Source: Siniperca chuatsi (Eukaryota > Chordata > Actinopteri > Centrarchiformes > Sinipercidae). From it: a stretch of 64,000 nt of DNA. Below the pieces are notes generated by a model. That model saw nothing but the letters and a program-made list of their open reading frames with translations, ran no database searches and was not told the DNA's origin. Below, piece after piece: positions 1 through 19,200 of the stretch; the stretch's first letter is position 1; each line of letters opens with the position of its first letter. The stretch lies in the NCBI RefSeq assembly GCF_020085105.1, contig NC_058043.1, positions 18,674,667 to 18,738,666 on the forward strand, written 5' to 3'. A program made the translations under genes and the position numbers.

Positions 1-28
1 TCACATACTTATGTTTGCTTGTTTCCAG

Positions 29-5588
<5,560 letters not shown>

Positions 5589-6600
5589 AAAAACCAATAT
5601 CCTCTCACCTTCTACCAACTTTTATTAGGATCACCAACCTTGCATTTATTTTACATCTGTGTGAAGCTCCGGCATCATCAGCTCTCCAGTTTCACGATGT
5701 TTGAGGAATTTTCAGGAATCTCAGCTAAAATGGGACCTTGCGAGGTGGTGGGGCTACACAGCTTGTTACTCCCTCCACGCATCTTTCAAAGTAACACAAA
5801 GACCGACATGTCAGTTGTACTTCATCAGATTTTCTAACTGACTCGAGATTATAGCTCCCCAAGATTCATTTAAAGGCTTCCTTTGTGTATGAGATGAAGT
5901 CCTGCGGGAGTTTGGTCCTTTTTTCAGACTGACAATAGAGCGCTTCAGTATGCAGGCATACTCGACACGGATGACGAAGGTCAACTGCCTGTTGTGTGCA
6001 TAAAAGCACTCAATGTTCTGCTTGGTGTTATCTTAATTTATACTTTTACTTTCAGCTTTATTTTATTTTTCTGTCAACCTGCCAATTACATGAAGGTGAG
6101 GACCAGAAGCTGAACTGTCAAACGCTGAGTCAAGTACTGTAATTTTCCTGATTTGTGACCCTGTGTTATAGCTGTTATTTGAACAGGGCCTCGTAGGAAG
6201 AGGAGAGGATGTGGAGCTCACATTGGGGTCCACCTGTCAAAAGAAACTGCTCCAACTCATTTTTGTAAACAGTTATCTGATGAACCATTCAAAAAAGGGG
6301 TCCTTGCTGTTTTACTGTATGGCATTCCCAGGGAGCTGCAGTATTAACTCACTTCACATTCATTTTTGTTACCTACTTCCTTTGTTTTGTTTTTTTAATT
6401 GTCTGCTCTGAGAATACTTGCATTAATCACTTTTCCACAACTGACAAATTATGATTTTCTGTACATAGGCCATGCATTGAATAACTTTGAATTTGTCTTA
6501 AGTGTAAGATAAAAGTCTTTTGAATATGTCAAAATAAATGCATTTCAGAACAAACTTATAGAAAAATATTCTCAATAAAACCTTTTGTGGAAAAAGGCTT
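5589..6600 (+). other. sec61a1: sec61a1 3'UTR with polyadenylation signal
   Basis: The sequence after the stop codon stays free of repeats up to an AATAAA at 6574-6579, a reasonable poly(A) signal for a 3'UTR of about 1 kb. A second AATAAA-like site near 6962-6968 could give a longer form. The UTR end is inferred, not seen. Confidence 0.55.
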
Positions 6601-7079
6601 AATCTTTTGACCATTCTACTTGTCTGAAGTGAATGAATTTTCAGAAGTACAGGATTTTCTTCAGAGGTGAAGTCACCTTTGTGTCTCATTTTATACAAGA
6701 ATATTTCTGGGGTTTATTTGTGGTGTTAATATTATGCAGTTTATTTATGTGCCAACACTGTGTTTTTGTTACCTTTGTATTGATGTCAGTATCAAAGATT
6801 TAGCAATTCTAGATCTGAGGTTTTAAAGCTTCAGTCAATTGATGCTCTGGGAATTTGTTTTTATTTTTTAGACAAGATCATTTTACTTGCTCTATGTATT
6901 TCTGCTGCGATAAGACTTATTGTAATAGGTCAACCTTACGTTTGGCCAGAGCAGGAACACTTTAATAAATCATGTATAAGCACTATATAAACATTTAATA
7001 ATATAACATACTATAATGTAGTTGTAAGCTGATATAAAGATGTCTATAAATGTTCTTTAATGTACAGTGTTTGTCAAAA

Positions 7080-7376
7080 AATTAAAACCTATGAACATAT
7101 ATATGTACATATGTATGTATGTGTATCTATATGTATATAGATATATATGTACATATGTATATGTGTGTGTATATATGTATACATATATGTATATACCTAC
7201 ATGTATATATACATGTATACGTGTATATGCGTGTGTGTATATGTATATATGTGTGTATATACGTATATATGTGCATATATATATATGTGTCTGTGTGTGT
7301 GTATATATGTGTGTGTATATTTATATATATATATCTATATATACACACACACACATATATATATACACAGAAATAT
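7080..7376. repeat. Large TA/TG-rich microsatellite
   Basis: About 300 bp of alternating TATATG, TATGTG and CACATA units, mostly unbroken purine-pyrimidine alternation. All six frames give tyrosine, isoleucine, valine and cysteine runs, which are artefacts of the repeat. Confidence 0.9.
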
Positions 7377-8260
7377 ACAAATGTTATAAACCATTTATTA
7401 AATGTTTATATACTGCTTATAACTGCTAAATGTTACAGCAGATAGAAAGTACTTTGAGTCAGTATATGATATTTTGTAGTAGGGAATGTGTAGCTACTAC
7501 TAAGGCTGGGCAATAATTAAATGTTATCACCTCCATATAAGGACTGTGATTCCATATATTCTGATCTATAGTACATGAGAACTTTTTTTTGACAATTGTA
7601 GAATTGTATATGAGTAAAACACCAACTATTTGACTAATAATGAATGAGTTTATGCAACTTTTATTATGTGATTGTATGTTAGTAAATATCTTTACAATAT
7701 TTATAAAGATAGATATTGTTATTGTTATGGCAATATTACTTTTATCCTAATCTCCCAACCCTAAAAGATTATTATTTTATTTTTTGTAAATATTGTAAAT
7801 AAGTAAGTTTATTTAAAGTGTAAAATCCCAATCAGCTTTATTGTGTATGTTATGTGTACACATAAGATGTGTACACATAAGATGGAATTTGATGTTTTTG
7901 TTACTCACATACACAGAAATAGACATATATACAGCTAAAACAAGGACAACAACCTCGACAAGGTAAACATAAACATTAAACTACTATGTATGTCACAGTA
8001 CACTTGCGTAGTACACATTACCAGTTAAATAATATTAATTGTAGCTAATAGAAATGAGGAGAAATGTGGATTGTTTGTACTTCGCTCTGAATATCATATT
8101 TCTCCTCCTTTCTTGGTTAGTATGTCATGTCAAGAAGGTAATGTATTGTATTGACGGAGAAATAGGATAGAGATACAAATCTAATCAGAAAATTGAAAGG
8201 AAATCGTACGCAACAAAATGTTGTGCGAAATTACAAGCATCATTTAGTGGAAAAGACGGT
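7377..8260. other. AT-rich intergenic stretch, nothing recognised
   Basis: Between the microsatellite and the chchd4 promoter I see no open frame with coding character and no terminal repeats. A short direct repeat, GTGTACACATAAGATG, occurs twice in tandem near 7853-7885. Confidence 0.5.
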
Positions 8261-8542
8261 TTAGACATTTTTGCATGCAATGTTTTGAGCTGTTGTGGGC
8301 AGCATTGCGCTCCGGAGCGTCTACGCTACCGGAAATAGAAAAGGAGAAGAAGAACGTTCCAGCCCTACCAAGGAAAACTAGAAACCTATTTCATACTGTC
8401 TGTGTGTGAAACAAGCTAGCTGATGCTGCACTACAATCTTTGACAGTTACATGTGTTGTGTTGTGTGTCAGTACGAGTCATTACCCTCGGAGCTGTCGCA
8501 TTAAATCAAAAGGAGGAATTTAATCTGTTCCAGCGTGAAGAA
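8261..8542 (+). promoter_or_regulatory. chchd4: Putative chchd4 promoter and 5'UTR with ETS-type site
   Basis: GC content rises just before the chchd4 start. An ACCGGAAAT motif at 8328-8336 fits an ETS/GABP (NRF-2) site, common in promoters of nuclear genes for mitochondrial proteins. No TATA box is seen. The transcription start is not determined. Confidence 0.4.
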
Positions 8543-10555
8543 ATGAGCTCGGTCAGAAATGAAGGTAACCATGTGCTAGCTAACTTATCTGGAAAGCTAA
8601 CCCTGAAGTTGATATTTTTTTCTGAATGAAAAAACAATGTAGTACCCAGTTGCTAAAAGTGTATTAACAAGCTAAGATAACGTTAAGAATATAATATAAT
8701 ATGTACCTGCTACAACATCAGTGAACAGGACTGTTAGCTAACTTAACTGTAACCACAGTGTTTAACCTTGACCAGCGACAATAGTAACCTTACAGGATGT
8801 CACGTAGCATTTCTTACAATGTTTATTAAAATGTTTTTCAGAGAAAGTCACCTTGAGTCCAGTCATTGTCATGACTAAAAGTCAAGGCTTTCTCTCTCGT
8901 TGACATCATGAAAACATCCTGACTGTCCTCGTTTTGACAGATAACTCGTCCAGTGGTGGAAAGTAACGTTAACTCAGTACATTTGCACAAGTACGATTGT
9001 GAAGTACTTTATTTGAGTATTTACGTTTTTTGCTGCTTTATACTTACAATCCACTACATTTCAGAGGGAAATATTGTACTCCGTTTTCTGTTGCATTTAT
9101 TTGACAACTATAGATACAATTTAGCAGATAAATATTTAACATAAAAATATATGATAATCTTAGAAAATACAGTGAATCGTTAGAGATTAAACCAGTGGTT
9201 CCCATCCTGTTTGGCTGGTGACCCCTCACAAAAGTGCTTACTGGCCCCTTGTCATCTTTCTGGGGGCCTGGTTACGAACCACTGGACTAAAATACCTAAC
9301 TTTATGTAGTTAAAGCTAGTTCCATCTTGAGCAGCTAAGACAGTAAAATTGTATCTCAGCATTGAAGCATCAACATTAACAATCTAATAATGTCATCTAT
9401 ACTAATATAACACTCACAGGGGCCATTTATCTGCAGAATTTTACTTGTGATATGTAAGGTACATTTTTATGATAATATTTCTGTACTTTCACTGAAGTAG
9501 GCATTTGATTGCAGGACTTTTACTTGTAATGGAGTATTTTTTAACATTGTTTTGTTGATACTTGTATTTAAGTAAAGAGTCTGAATGCTTCTTCCACCAC
9601 TGAATTGGTCATGTTCAAAAGACTCACCAGTCCACAATCACAGGCAAAACATGTTCATGTTCCTCATCCCTTCACTTCACATGCTCTTATTATCATTTTG
9701 TATTGTACCATAATTATTTCCATAATCTATTGATCTGTTCGTTATATTTTTGATAAATCGTTTGGTAAACGATAAATGGTCTGTAAGATGTCAGAAAATA
9801 GTGTAAAATGCCCCTCACAATTTTCCAGAACCAAAAGTGGTATCTTCAAATTGCTTGTTCTGTCCAACAAACAATCCAAAACACAGATGTATTCAATTTA
9901 CAAATAAATAAGTTATACATAACAAAAAAACAGTAAATCCTCAAATTTGATAAACTGAGCACAGCAAATTTCTTTCTGATGATTAATGGATTAACTGACT
10001 AATTATTTCAGCACTAAATACCATATCATACATGCCATCAAATACATGTTTAATACATTGAGATGTGTGCCTGAACGTGCATTCAGACGTACTCTAGTAA
10101 TGTACAACCTGATTTGCCAGATTTATATCTATATAGCCTATACACATTTATAATACCAGGCGCTAGAAGGTGAATAACATCTCCCACAAAGAAATGTGTT
10201 CGGAACAGAGCCTGAAGGATATTTGAAGAAATATCAGTATTGTTATTTGAATGTTAAAAAAGTCAGATTACAGTATATTGGCTAGTTGGATAGTTGTATT
10301 TGTCAAGGATCCTTTGCATTTGGTTTAATAATGAATCTTGATCATATGTACAGATGCTGCCTCTGTTGACAAACTATGTAATCTCGATATTGTTTCTGAA
10401 TTACCTCAAACCTCAATTTTTTGTTACTTATTGGCCAACATACATGTCACAAGCTAATATGGATTGTCCTGGGCAATTTATCAGTCGGGCTCTAGTAAGG
10501 AATGTGCAGGACACTGTTCAAATGGTGAACTTCAGCTTCAATGTGTCCAAAACCT

Positions 10556-10589
<34 letters not shown>

Positions 10590-11297
10590 TGTTAATCTCA
10601 AAATATAAAGTTCAGTAGAGGATGTAGATGTCATTTAGCAAGCCTTTGTGTTGGATTAGGTGGACACAGGACTTATCACTGACGATTTGCTTGCGTTGTC
10701 CTTCCATATTTTACACGACAGGTAAAGACCAAATCATCTTTGTCACCAAAGAGGATCATGCATCACCCAGCAGTGCTGAGCTCGTAGAGGAAGATCCTGA
10801 TGACCCATATGAGGAGCGAGGTGAGGAGCAGTAAAACTACCAAGAGGAACCTGTCGACAGGCTAAATTGTAGCTTGGGTAAAGTTTGAAAAATGCAAGTT
10901 TATTACCCGCATATTAACATAAACCTCCTCTCTCATCCTAGGTCTGATTCTTCCCAGTGGGGAGATCAATTGGAACTGCCCCTGCCTGGGTGGGATGGCC
11001 AGTGGTCCCTGTGGGAGTGATTTTAAGGACGCCTTCTCCTGTTTCCACTATAGTAAGGAGGAGGTGAAGGGCTCTGACTGCCTGGAGCAGTTCAGTGCCA
11101 TGCAAGAGTGTATGCAGCGTTACCCGGAGCTCTATCCTCAAGAAGATGAGAAGGTGCCACAAGAACAATCATCAGAAACAGACCAGACGTCACAAGACTC
11201 TGCATCCGCAGAAACGTCAGGTGCAAACCCAACATCTGCTACTGAGCAAGACTCTAATATCACACAACCCAGCACAGAGGGCTCAGTGGAAAGCTAA
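8543..11297 (+). CDS. chchd4: CHCHD4/MIA40, mitochondrial intermembrane-space oxidoreductase
   Basis: MIA40 oxidises and traps cysteine-rich proteins entering the mitochondrial intermembrane space, passing electrons to ALR (GFER) and binding AIFM1. Three coding exons: 8543-8564, 10722-10820 and 10942-11297, giving 158 aa. The start [20 protein letters not shown] fits the family N-terminus; the tiny first exon is joined in phase through G|GT. The redox CPC motif lies in [16 protein letters not shown], followed by the two CX9C helices ([11 protein letters not shown] and [11 protein letters not shown]). The acidic, Ser/Thr/Gln-rich tail after [10 protein letters not shown] is variable in the family. 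No signal peptide, as expected of this mitochondrial protein. AATAAA at 11381-11386 is a likely poly(A) signal. Intron 1 (8565-10721) carries a nested MITE pair and another repeat. Fish have a and b copies; I cannot say which this is. Confidence 0.95.
8951..9602. mobile_element. hAT-type MITE (CAGTGGTGGAA family), interrupted
   Basis: Starts CAGTGGTGGAAAGTAAC and ends CTTCTTCCACCACTG, matching terminal inverted repeats. Flanking octamers AACTCGTC (8943-8950) and AATTGGTC (9603-9610) agree at 6 of 8 bases, fitting the 8-bp target duplication of hAT elements. The interior has the well-known fish pattern of AAGTA, TACTTTA and CACTACATTTCAGAG. Non-autonomous; it lies in chchd4 intron 1. Confidence 0.82.
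9193..9284. mobile_element. Short hAT-type MITE (CAGTGGTTCCCA family) nested in another MITE
   Basis: Begins CAGTGGTTCCCATCC and ends GGTTACGAACCACTG, an inverted pair. Flanks GATTAAAC and GACTAAAA agree at 6 of 8 bases. It lies wholly inside the 8951-9602 element, so it inserted later or into an already inactive copy. Confidence 0.7.
9705..10020. repeat. Dispersed teleost repeat (TCTTCAAATTGCTTGTT family)
   Basis: Shares TCTTCAAATTGCTTGTT.TGTCC, the AGCAAATCCTCA block and the order of segments with 37570-37800; the same family's right end appears at about 50465-50560. Noncoding, in chchd4 intron 1. Confidence 0.6.
10557..10590. repeat. (ATT)n microsatellite
   Basis: About eleven ATT units in chchd4 intron 1, roughly 130 bp upstream of exon 2. 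Confidence 0.9.
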
Positions 11298-11663
11298 TGA
11301 TGAGCGTTGGTGGCACCGTGAGCCACAAGACTTTAAAGTCCAACTGAAATCACATTTAGTCATCCATTTTTGCCATCAAAAATAAAGTCAACATGTTTTT
11401 TAAATTGGCCGGCACTGGAAGGAGAGATTAAGTAAATAAACTTGCTCTATAGCTCACAAGCCAGGGCAGACAGTGTGTTTTTAGCTGTATTGAAAAGTAA
11501 GGACCACAGCAGCATCTAAACTGTTCTAAACAAGTTTACATGTTGTTTAAAGTGCTGTAGCTGAGCAGCTAATTAGCTGTCTAGCCTGCAAACTGACGTT
11601 AGCAGTGCACCTTTCCCCGGTGAATGTTTGTTTGGTCGCTCATTCAACAAGCTGAGGTGCAGG

Positions 11664-11697
<34 letters not shown>

Positions 11698-13263
11698 TTC
11701 TCCTTTTTGGTTTCTGAATTTTCCTCGGAGGGGAACACAGGGCATGTGGTATACAGAATAGATATATGTATGCTGTAGCAGACAAAAACACATGACGTTT
11801 AATTTCAGTTGGACTTTAAACATTCTTTTTCTGAATAAGATGGGCTTATAGTTTTGTAAAACTAATACAATGTTATCAATGAAAAACTGACTATCTAGAG
11901 TGTTAAAATTCATGTTGTTCAATCCTGTCTTTGGGTTCATGCAAAATAAGATTAAAGAATATTTAATTCAATCAAGAGCTTACAGGACCAAGCTTAGTAT
12001 ACACACTGAGGTGTATAGTGCATATATTTTTCATTTCCTTTGTGTCAAGATATACGGTTCTACTAGCTTATGCTGTGATTTACCATAACAAGGTCTGAAA
12101 CTGTAAGATTACAGTAAAATTTCCATTGTCACGTATCTGTGCTATTTTCTTATGATTCAGCATATAATATTTTACATGTATATTATGTGCTACTCAAAGT
12201 TTATATTAGTAATGTTAACAATAAAGTTGCTAGATTCACAGAGGTGTGAAGAATGTACTGAAGAATATTTTGCAACTTTCTACTATGATATCTCGAGTTG
12301 TGTGTTTCCACAGTTCCCTTCTGTCCTGTGTCACTTTATAACCAGACTTAAAACTTTTACCTCAGATTAACTTAACTGAACCATTTGTGTGCAACAAAGG
12401 ACTGATTGGAGCGACTTGAAGTGAATATTGTTGAAAGTTTTATAATAAAATGTATTATACTGCTTTGGTTCTTGTGAGGTTTTATTGTTGTTTATCCCTT
12501 ATATCTTATCTTATACTATACTGAAAAATGATCCCTGCCATAGGATCGTTTGAGGTTGACACAGTTGTGTTTTTTTCAGTTTATATACAAATGACTACTG
12601 TGCTGATAATCTGTGTTTCCAATCCAATCTGTTGTCAGTAGCACAATATAATTCAACCTTTAGAATGAGTAGGCTAGCTATTATACAGTTTCCTATAACT
12701 CATGTCACATTGTCTATATAATTACATAATTAGTGTGAACATCCACCCACTAGATCCCATTTTGAAAAGTATGATATTGAGTTGTTAATGTGCATATTTT
12801 ACATGAAAGTTGTTTAATTAAAGATGGATGGATCTGCAGGAGGTGGTGGTGATAATGATCTGTATTGTGCCAGTAGAACTGCAAAGGGAAATAACGTGAT
12901 TCTACATAATAGCTGTTGACCTGTCCAAAGGTTCTGGCATGCACTTTTGTTTAACTGAGATACGTCTAAGCATCAGAGGTCAGAGATCTGTGGCAGTGTT
13001 TGTCCACTGAAGCATGTGCCACTTCAAACTCCCTCAGGGATCAATAATTACCAAACACTTTTTTCCATCCGTGCTGTACCATTGGTGGATTGAGAAGGGC
13101 AAAGACGGCCAAAAAGCCAATGAGACAATAAGGTGAAGAGTGATCGCCCTCAAATCTTCACAAGCACACAGTTTCTCTCCATAGAGGACCATTTGCAGTG
13201 AAGGTGAGAGTTGCCTTCAGTCTCCAACGTGATCTCTGTGTGTGACAGAAAATACTCAACAGG
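11298..13263. other. chchd4 3'UTR and intergenic spacer to uroc1
   Basis: Holds the chchd4 poly(A) signal (11381-11386), a (CA)n(TA)n microsatellite at about 11666-11698 and AT-rich sequence with several AATAAA strings (for example 12443-12448). Just upstream of uroc1 an ATTGG (inverted CCAAT) lies at about 13081-13085 and may belong to the promoter. No further gene seen. Confidence 0.5.
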
Positions 13264-16200
13264 ATGTCTTCTTTAAAGGAGATATGCAGTGGTTTACCCT
13301 TGGACCCTTTGCCTCTTAACCGGGGAAGAGACCCCAATGTGCCACATGCACCTATGCGGACCCCCAACCTTACAGGAGAGGAGGAGCGGGTGAGTAAAAT
13401 ACACAAGAAATGTCTGTGAAGTCAGAATTTTAATCATGTTTGTCACTCAATAATTTGTAAATCAGGTATCCAGTACACAACAGAGCTCACAATGGACATT
13501 TAGACCTCTTAAATACAGGTGTAACTAATAACATTAATAATGGCTGCATTCCATTTTGTGCACACCTTACTTGCACCTAAATAGAACAGAGCAACCATTA
13601 ATGTCATTATGTACACCTGTGCTTTTTCAAAATACTTTCTGTGAATAAAACTCTGTAATGAAGATATTATATGTGTAACGGTATGGAAACACTGCTCATG
13701 GACCAGCTTGGCTGCAGTAAAAACTACTATCAAATGGAAAAGCAGGCTACCTTTAGACATAATCATGAATTAATGTGAAAGTGATCTAAAGGAGGTTACA
13801 GCTCGCTGTCATGACAGACAATTGCTTAAGTATAAATGTTTCAGTGGAAGTACAGCTAATATGCCATTCTGTGTACTCTGACTTATTGCATCACCATTGT
13901 TGGCTCATGGGCTGCCCTAAAAAATTGATTATTCTCTAAGGTCCTCAACTGGTTGCCCAAACTTAGAGCAAAGGCTTCAGTCAATAATTACAAGAGACAC
14001 AGTGAGAGCTCTACCTGTTTATATTAGGAGGAGCCTAAAAGTGTAAAAGATCTACTCATCTAATTCTGACTTTATTGACTCATTGATTTGCACTGTACTG
14101 TGTGTTCACCAACCTGCTGTAAATGCCTCTTCCCTCTAGTTGGCGCTGAGAAATGCACTGCGTTATTTCCCCCCCTCCCACCACGCAACACTTGCACCCG
14201 AATTTGCTCAAGAGCTGCGGCAGTACGGACACATCTACATGTACCGCTTCTGCCCCACGATACGCATGAGGTGAGGCAACCTGACGATGGGAGCCCAACT
14301 GATATGAGATTTATTTGGCCAATATCCATATTGATATTTAAGAGTAGAATAAATCTGATAAATATGTAAAGAAGAAATAACACAATTTTACTGTTACAAG
14401 TAAAAAGTTGAATTCATAAGCAATAGGATGCACCCTTATTCACTTCAACACATTATAGTGTTTTGCTGCTACAGACGTACTGGTCTGGTATGACCAGTAG
14501 CCTATGGTGGCTAATGTTGGATAATGTTAGCAAACACTGGAGTCAGCTTGACCTCTGCTGACTTCATGACTTTGGATAAACATTTCAATAGTTGTACCAC
14601 AAAGTAAAACAACAAGTAAACACACCATATCTCACCAGAAATAAATAGAAATTCAAAATGTCGTAGTCATAGTCAAGTTGCATGGTCTCACTTTGAGATG
14701 GTATTGTCTGTTTTTTCTTCGTTCCACCACAATAGTGATGTGAGTTTCGTTCTGTTTCCTCAGAGCTTACCCCATAGACCAGTACCCATGCCGCACATGT
14801 CAAGCAGCCTCCATAATGCTGATGATCATGAACAACCTGGATCCAGCAGTTGCTCAGGTGAGCCTCCAACACAGCTTGTATTGGTAACTAAGCTTGCTAA
14901 ATCTCTTAAGTCTTCTGTTTAATTTATTGTCTTGATGACAGCTTTATTTTTCTTTATCCTTCAGTTCCCCCAGGAGCTCGTCACCTACGGAGGGAATGGG
15001 CAGGTGTTTAGTAACTGGGCCCAGGTAAGCCCTGGGTTAGCTTGTGTTCATCTAGTGGGTTTGGTAATGATGTATAGAGACTGACTAGATGAATATTAAC
15101 AATTTGTGTTTGTCTGGGTGCAGTTTCGCCTGGTGATGCGTTACCTGAGTGAGATGACAGAGGAACAAACTCTGGTCATGTACAGCGGTCATCCCATGGG
15201 CCTGTTCCCCAGCCTGCCTTCCTCACCTCGCGCCATCATCACCAACGGCATGGTAACTGCCCAACACACATCTGATTTAATTAACTGACACTTGCATCCC
15301 TATGTGCTGACATACTCACTCATTTGCATCACTCAGGTTATTCCAAATTACTCCTCCAAAGAGCAGTATGAAAAGATGTTTGCCCTTGGTGTGTCAATGT
15401 AAGTTTAAGTTTAAGGTGCTTTTCATACTGTTATTTACTGTTATATACTAAGCCTCCCATGTGGGTGCAGATGTCTTGATGTAATCTGTGTTCTTTTGTT
15501 TGTCCGCTTTCAGGTACGGTCAAATGACATCAGGCAGCTACTGCTACATTGGACCTCAAGGGATTGTTCATGGCACTATGGTTTGTAAAATAAATAAAAA
15601 AAACAATGTGCACACAGCACTCCAGTATTTCATCATGCAAAATATGGATTACTTTTAAACAGCGGTTCTCAACCTAAGGGCCCTGACCCCCACCAAGAGG
15701 TTGTAAGATTGGTGTCACTTATTTAAAGACTTTTCTCTAGTCTTTGCTTCTTTGATTTTTTATTGTGAAATACTGGATAGTTTCACCCCTACGCACCTGT
15801 ATAAATACTTTAAATGAAACAATATGAGGAAGGGGTCACAAGTAGACGTTTCTTTGTAGTAACAGGTCACATGTTACAAAAGTTGGGAATAACTGCTTTA
15901 AATCATAACATTTAGCGTACACATGTTGTAGTTGTAGTACCTGTTTTTTACTTCCTTCCTTTCTGTGCAGCTGACTGTGCTGAATGCCGGACGGAGGTAC
16001 CTGGGCTCTGATGACTTGAGGGGGCGTGTCTTTGTAACATCTGGCCTGGGGGGCATGAGTGGAGCTCAGGCTAAAGCTGCCGTCATTGCCGGTTGTGTTG
16101 GTGTGATTGCTGAGGTCAGATGGTATCCAGTCATTTCCCGTCAATACTCACTGCTGACTGAGCAAGACTGAAGGAAGTACTGTATGTCAGTGATTGTGTG

Positions 16201-19200
16201 AGTTTGATTTCTATGTAGGTGGATGAGGTACCTCTTAAGAAGAGACATGAGCAGGGCTGGCTGATGGAAGTCACCAACAGCATAGAGCACTGCATTAAAC
16301 GCATCAGGTGACAAAGAGAGAAAGTATTATTACTGTTCCTCATTTGTATATTTCCCTTTGAAATGTAGAGGAGTATAAGTATACAGTGACATGAAATGGA
16401 AGTACTTGGTAAAGTACATGTACCGCAAATGTTTACTAAGTACAGTACTTGAGTAAATGTATTTTATATTCCACCACTGCTACCTGGGTCTATTGTTATA
16501 TGTTACATGTTCAGCATGTTAGCATTGCTCCAAATTCAGGGAAAGGGGCCCCAAATCCCACAGAAAAGACAGTATGATGTATCCCATAACAGAACCTGTC
16601 TGCTATAAGATACAGTAATTATTTTGTGTCTTTCAGAGAGGCCAAGACCTCCAAGACTCCTCTCAGTCTGGGTTACCATGGCAATATTGTAGACTTGTGG
16701 TAAGTGAGAGGTGAAAACTTTGTGACACAACGACACAGGTCAGCAGCTACAGTGAAAGAGACACATTTTGTTTAATACTTTTAACATCTTTGTCCTACTT
16801 TTCTAACTTTCTAACCAGGGAGAGGCTGCTGTTGGAGTATGAGAGGACTGGGCAACTCCTGGTGGATTTGGGTTCAGACCAGACCTCCCTTCACAACCCA
16901 TATAATGGAGGCTACTACCCAGTCCAGCTCAGCTTCTGCCAGGCGAATCAGCTCATGTCGGCTGATCCTAATCGTTTCCGAACCATGGTCCAAGAAAGGT
17001 CAAATTAATCACACAGATGGACTTTTGGTATTGTATATTTTCTGCAATATATGGGTCTATTAAGCTGAAATAGCATGCGTTTCACATACGATCACAGCCT
17101 CCGAAGACACATTAAGGCCATCAACAAGCTGTCTGATGCTGGTATGTTCTTCTGGGACTATGGCAACGCATTTCTCCTGGAGGCCCAGAGAGCTGGTCAG
17201 TAACACTCACAAAACTCACACACTCAGAATATATCATCATTATCATTCGGTCCATGTCAGACCAATGAAGAGGCTTGTGTTTCTTGTTTTTACAGGAGCA
17301 GAGGTAGAAAAGGTTGGTGGAGGAGCAACAGAATTCCGTTACCCTTCTTATGTCCAGCACATTATGGGGTGAGACATTTTCTTATTTATTTAATCTAGCA
17401 TTGATCCTGTAACAGAACTGTACAAAGACAGACCAATAAACTGTGATCAGATCTTTTCTTCTTGCAATAAATAGTTTGTGATCTCTGTTCGTCTGCCTTT
17501 GCCACAGAGACATTTTCTCTTTGGGTTTTGGCCCGTTTCGCTGGGTGTGCACATCTGGCGACCCCCAAGATCTTGCTGTAACAGACGACATTGCTGCTAC
17601 TGTCCTGGAGGAAATTAGTGCTAATGTGACTGATCGCATCAGACAGCAGTACAACGACAACATCCGCTGGATCAGAGAGGCTGGAAAACACAAAATGGTC
17701 AGTAACTTTCTCAGCAACCACCGCCTGCATTTGCTCTCTCAGTGCAAATCTGATAAAGAGATACGCAGCTGCAACAAGCTGATTTCCTTTCTGTATTCTC
17801 TTTGTTTAGGTTGTGGGATCCCAAGCCAGAATCCTCTACTCTGACCAGAGAGGAAGAGTCTGCATCGCTTTGGCTATCAACCGGGCTGTCGCTGATGGAA
17901 GAGTTTCAGTAAGAGGATAAATTGTCTGCTTTCATGTTTCATGTTTACTACGGTCTGCATGATATCAAGTTTTCACTGGAGTCTCAACAGTGTCTCATGT
18001 TATTTCTGTGGCTCAGGCTCCTGTGGTTATCAGCAGAGACCATCATGATGTTAGTGGCACAGACAGCCCCTTCAGAGAAACCTCTAATGTGTATGATGGA
18101 TCTGCCTTCTGTGCAGGTATGTGGTATGGTTACTACAGCTGTACACAACTATGAACATTTTAAGTTTAATCTGCAGTTTTAATATGACAATTTGTCTATT
18201 TTAGACTGACAGAAACAAACAGGTCCTGCTTTCAACTGCATTAATAGACAACAATAACAATAAATATAAAATAATAATAAAATGAAAAGAAAACCTGCTA
18301 TTGACTGATACATAACCTCAAGCAAGTTTTAAGTCTCTTCACATTGATTTTTATATCATACTGATATAATGATGACTGCCTGGAATGTAGCCTAAAACTA
18401 GCAACATATGATGAGCACTCATTGCTTGGTTTGGAGGTTTTCTTCTCTCTGTAGGAAACCAATGGCTCAGATTGCACACAGGACAAGGACACTGTAACAT
18501 TCATCATCTGTTGTCAGTTTTATGCTTTGCTCTGTGGACAATGATGCAATTTAATTTGACTGGGGAGAGGAGACATTGTGACAGATGATTAAACATAAGG
18601 GAGCAGCACTACAGCCCACACAGAATCTGTTCCGAGTCACTGATAAAGACGTAAAAATACAGTTGCTGTGTTTGAGGTTTGTGGTTTTGCCCATAAACTC
18701 ATAACCTTGTTTGCATACAGCCTCCGTTTCCATTCTCCCAGCGTTCCTGTCTCTCTTCATTCATACAAACCAGTAACACTGCAGCAATAATTTTAAAAAG
18801 TCAGTGACAGCTCACAATGTCTCCCCCTTACAGACATGGCAGTCCAGAATTTTGTCGGTGATGCGTTCAGGGGCGCCACATGGGTAGCCCTGCACAACGG
18901 CGGTGGTGTTGGCTGGTAAGGCTGGCTGGTCATCCAGTAAACACTAATCTGTGTGAATGGTTTTCGTGATTCATCAAAGCCATATATTTAATTAATACTT
19001 ATCTGTCACCAAGTCAGTGTGTTTATTATTTTATCTCTTGTGTCACCTACAGGGGCGAGGTAATAAATGGAGGGTTTGGTTTGCTTCTGGACGGCTCAGA
19101 GGAGGCAGCAAAGCGCGCCAGTCTGATGCTCAGCTGGGACGTCTCCAATGGGGTGAGAGTGTGGAGAGAAGAGCAGCGTGATAGCTTACAGCCTCACCTA

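Noticed and set aside
7067-7445. Several overlapping open frames on both strands
   Set aside because: They are translations of the TA/TG microsatellite (Tyr, Ile, Val and Cys runs).
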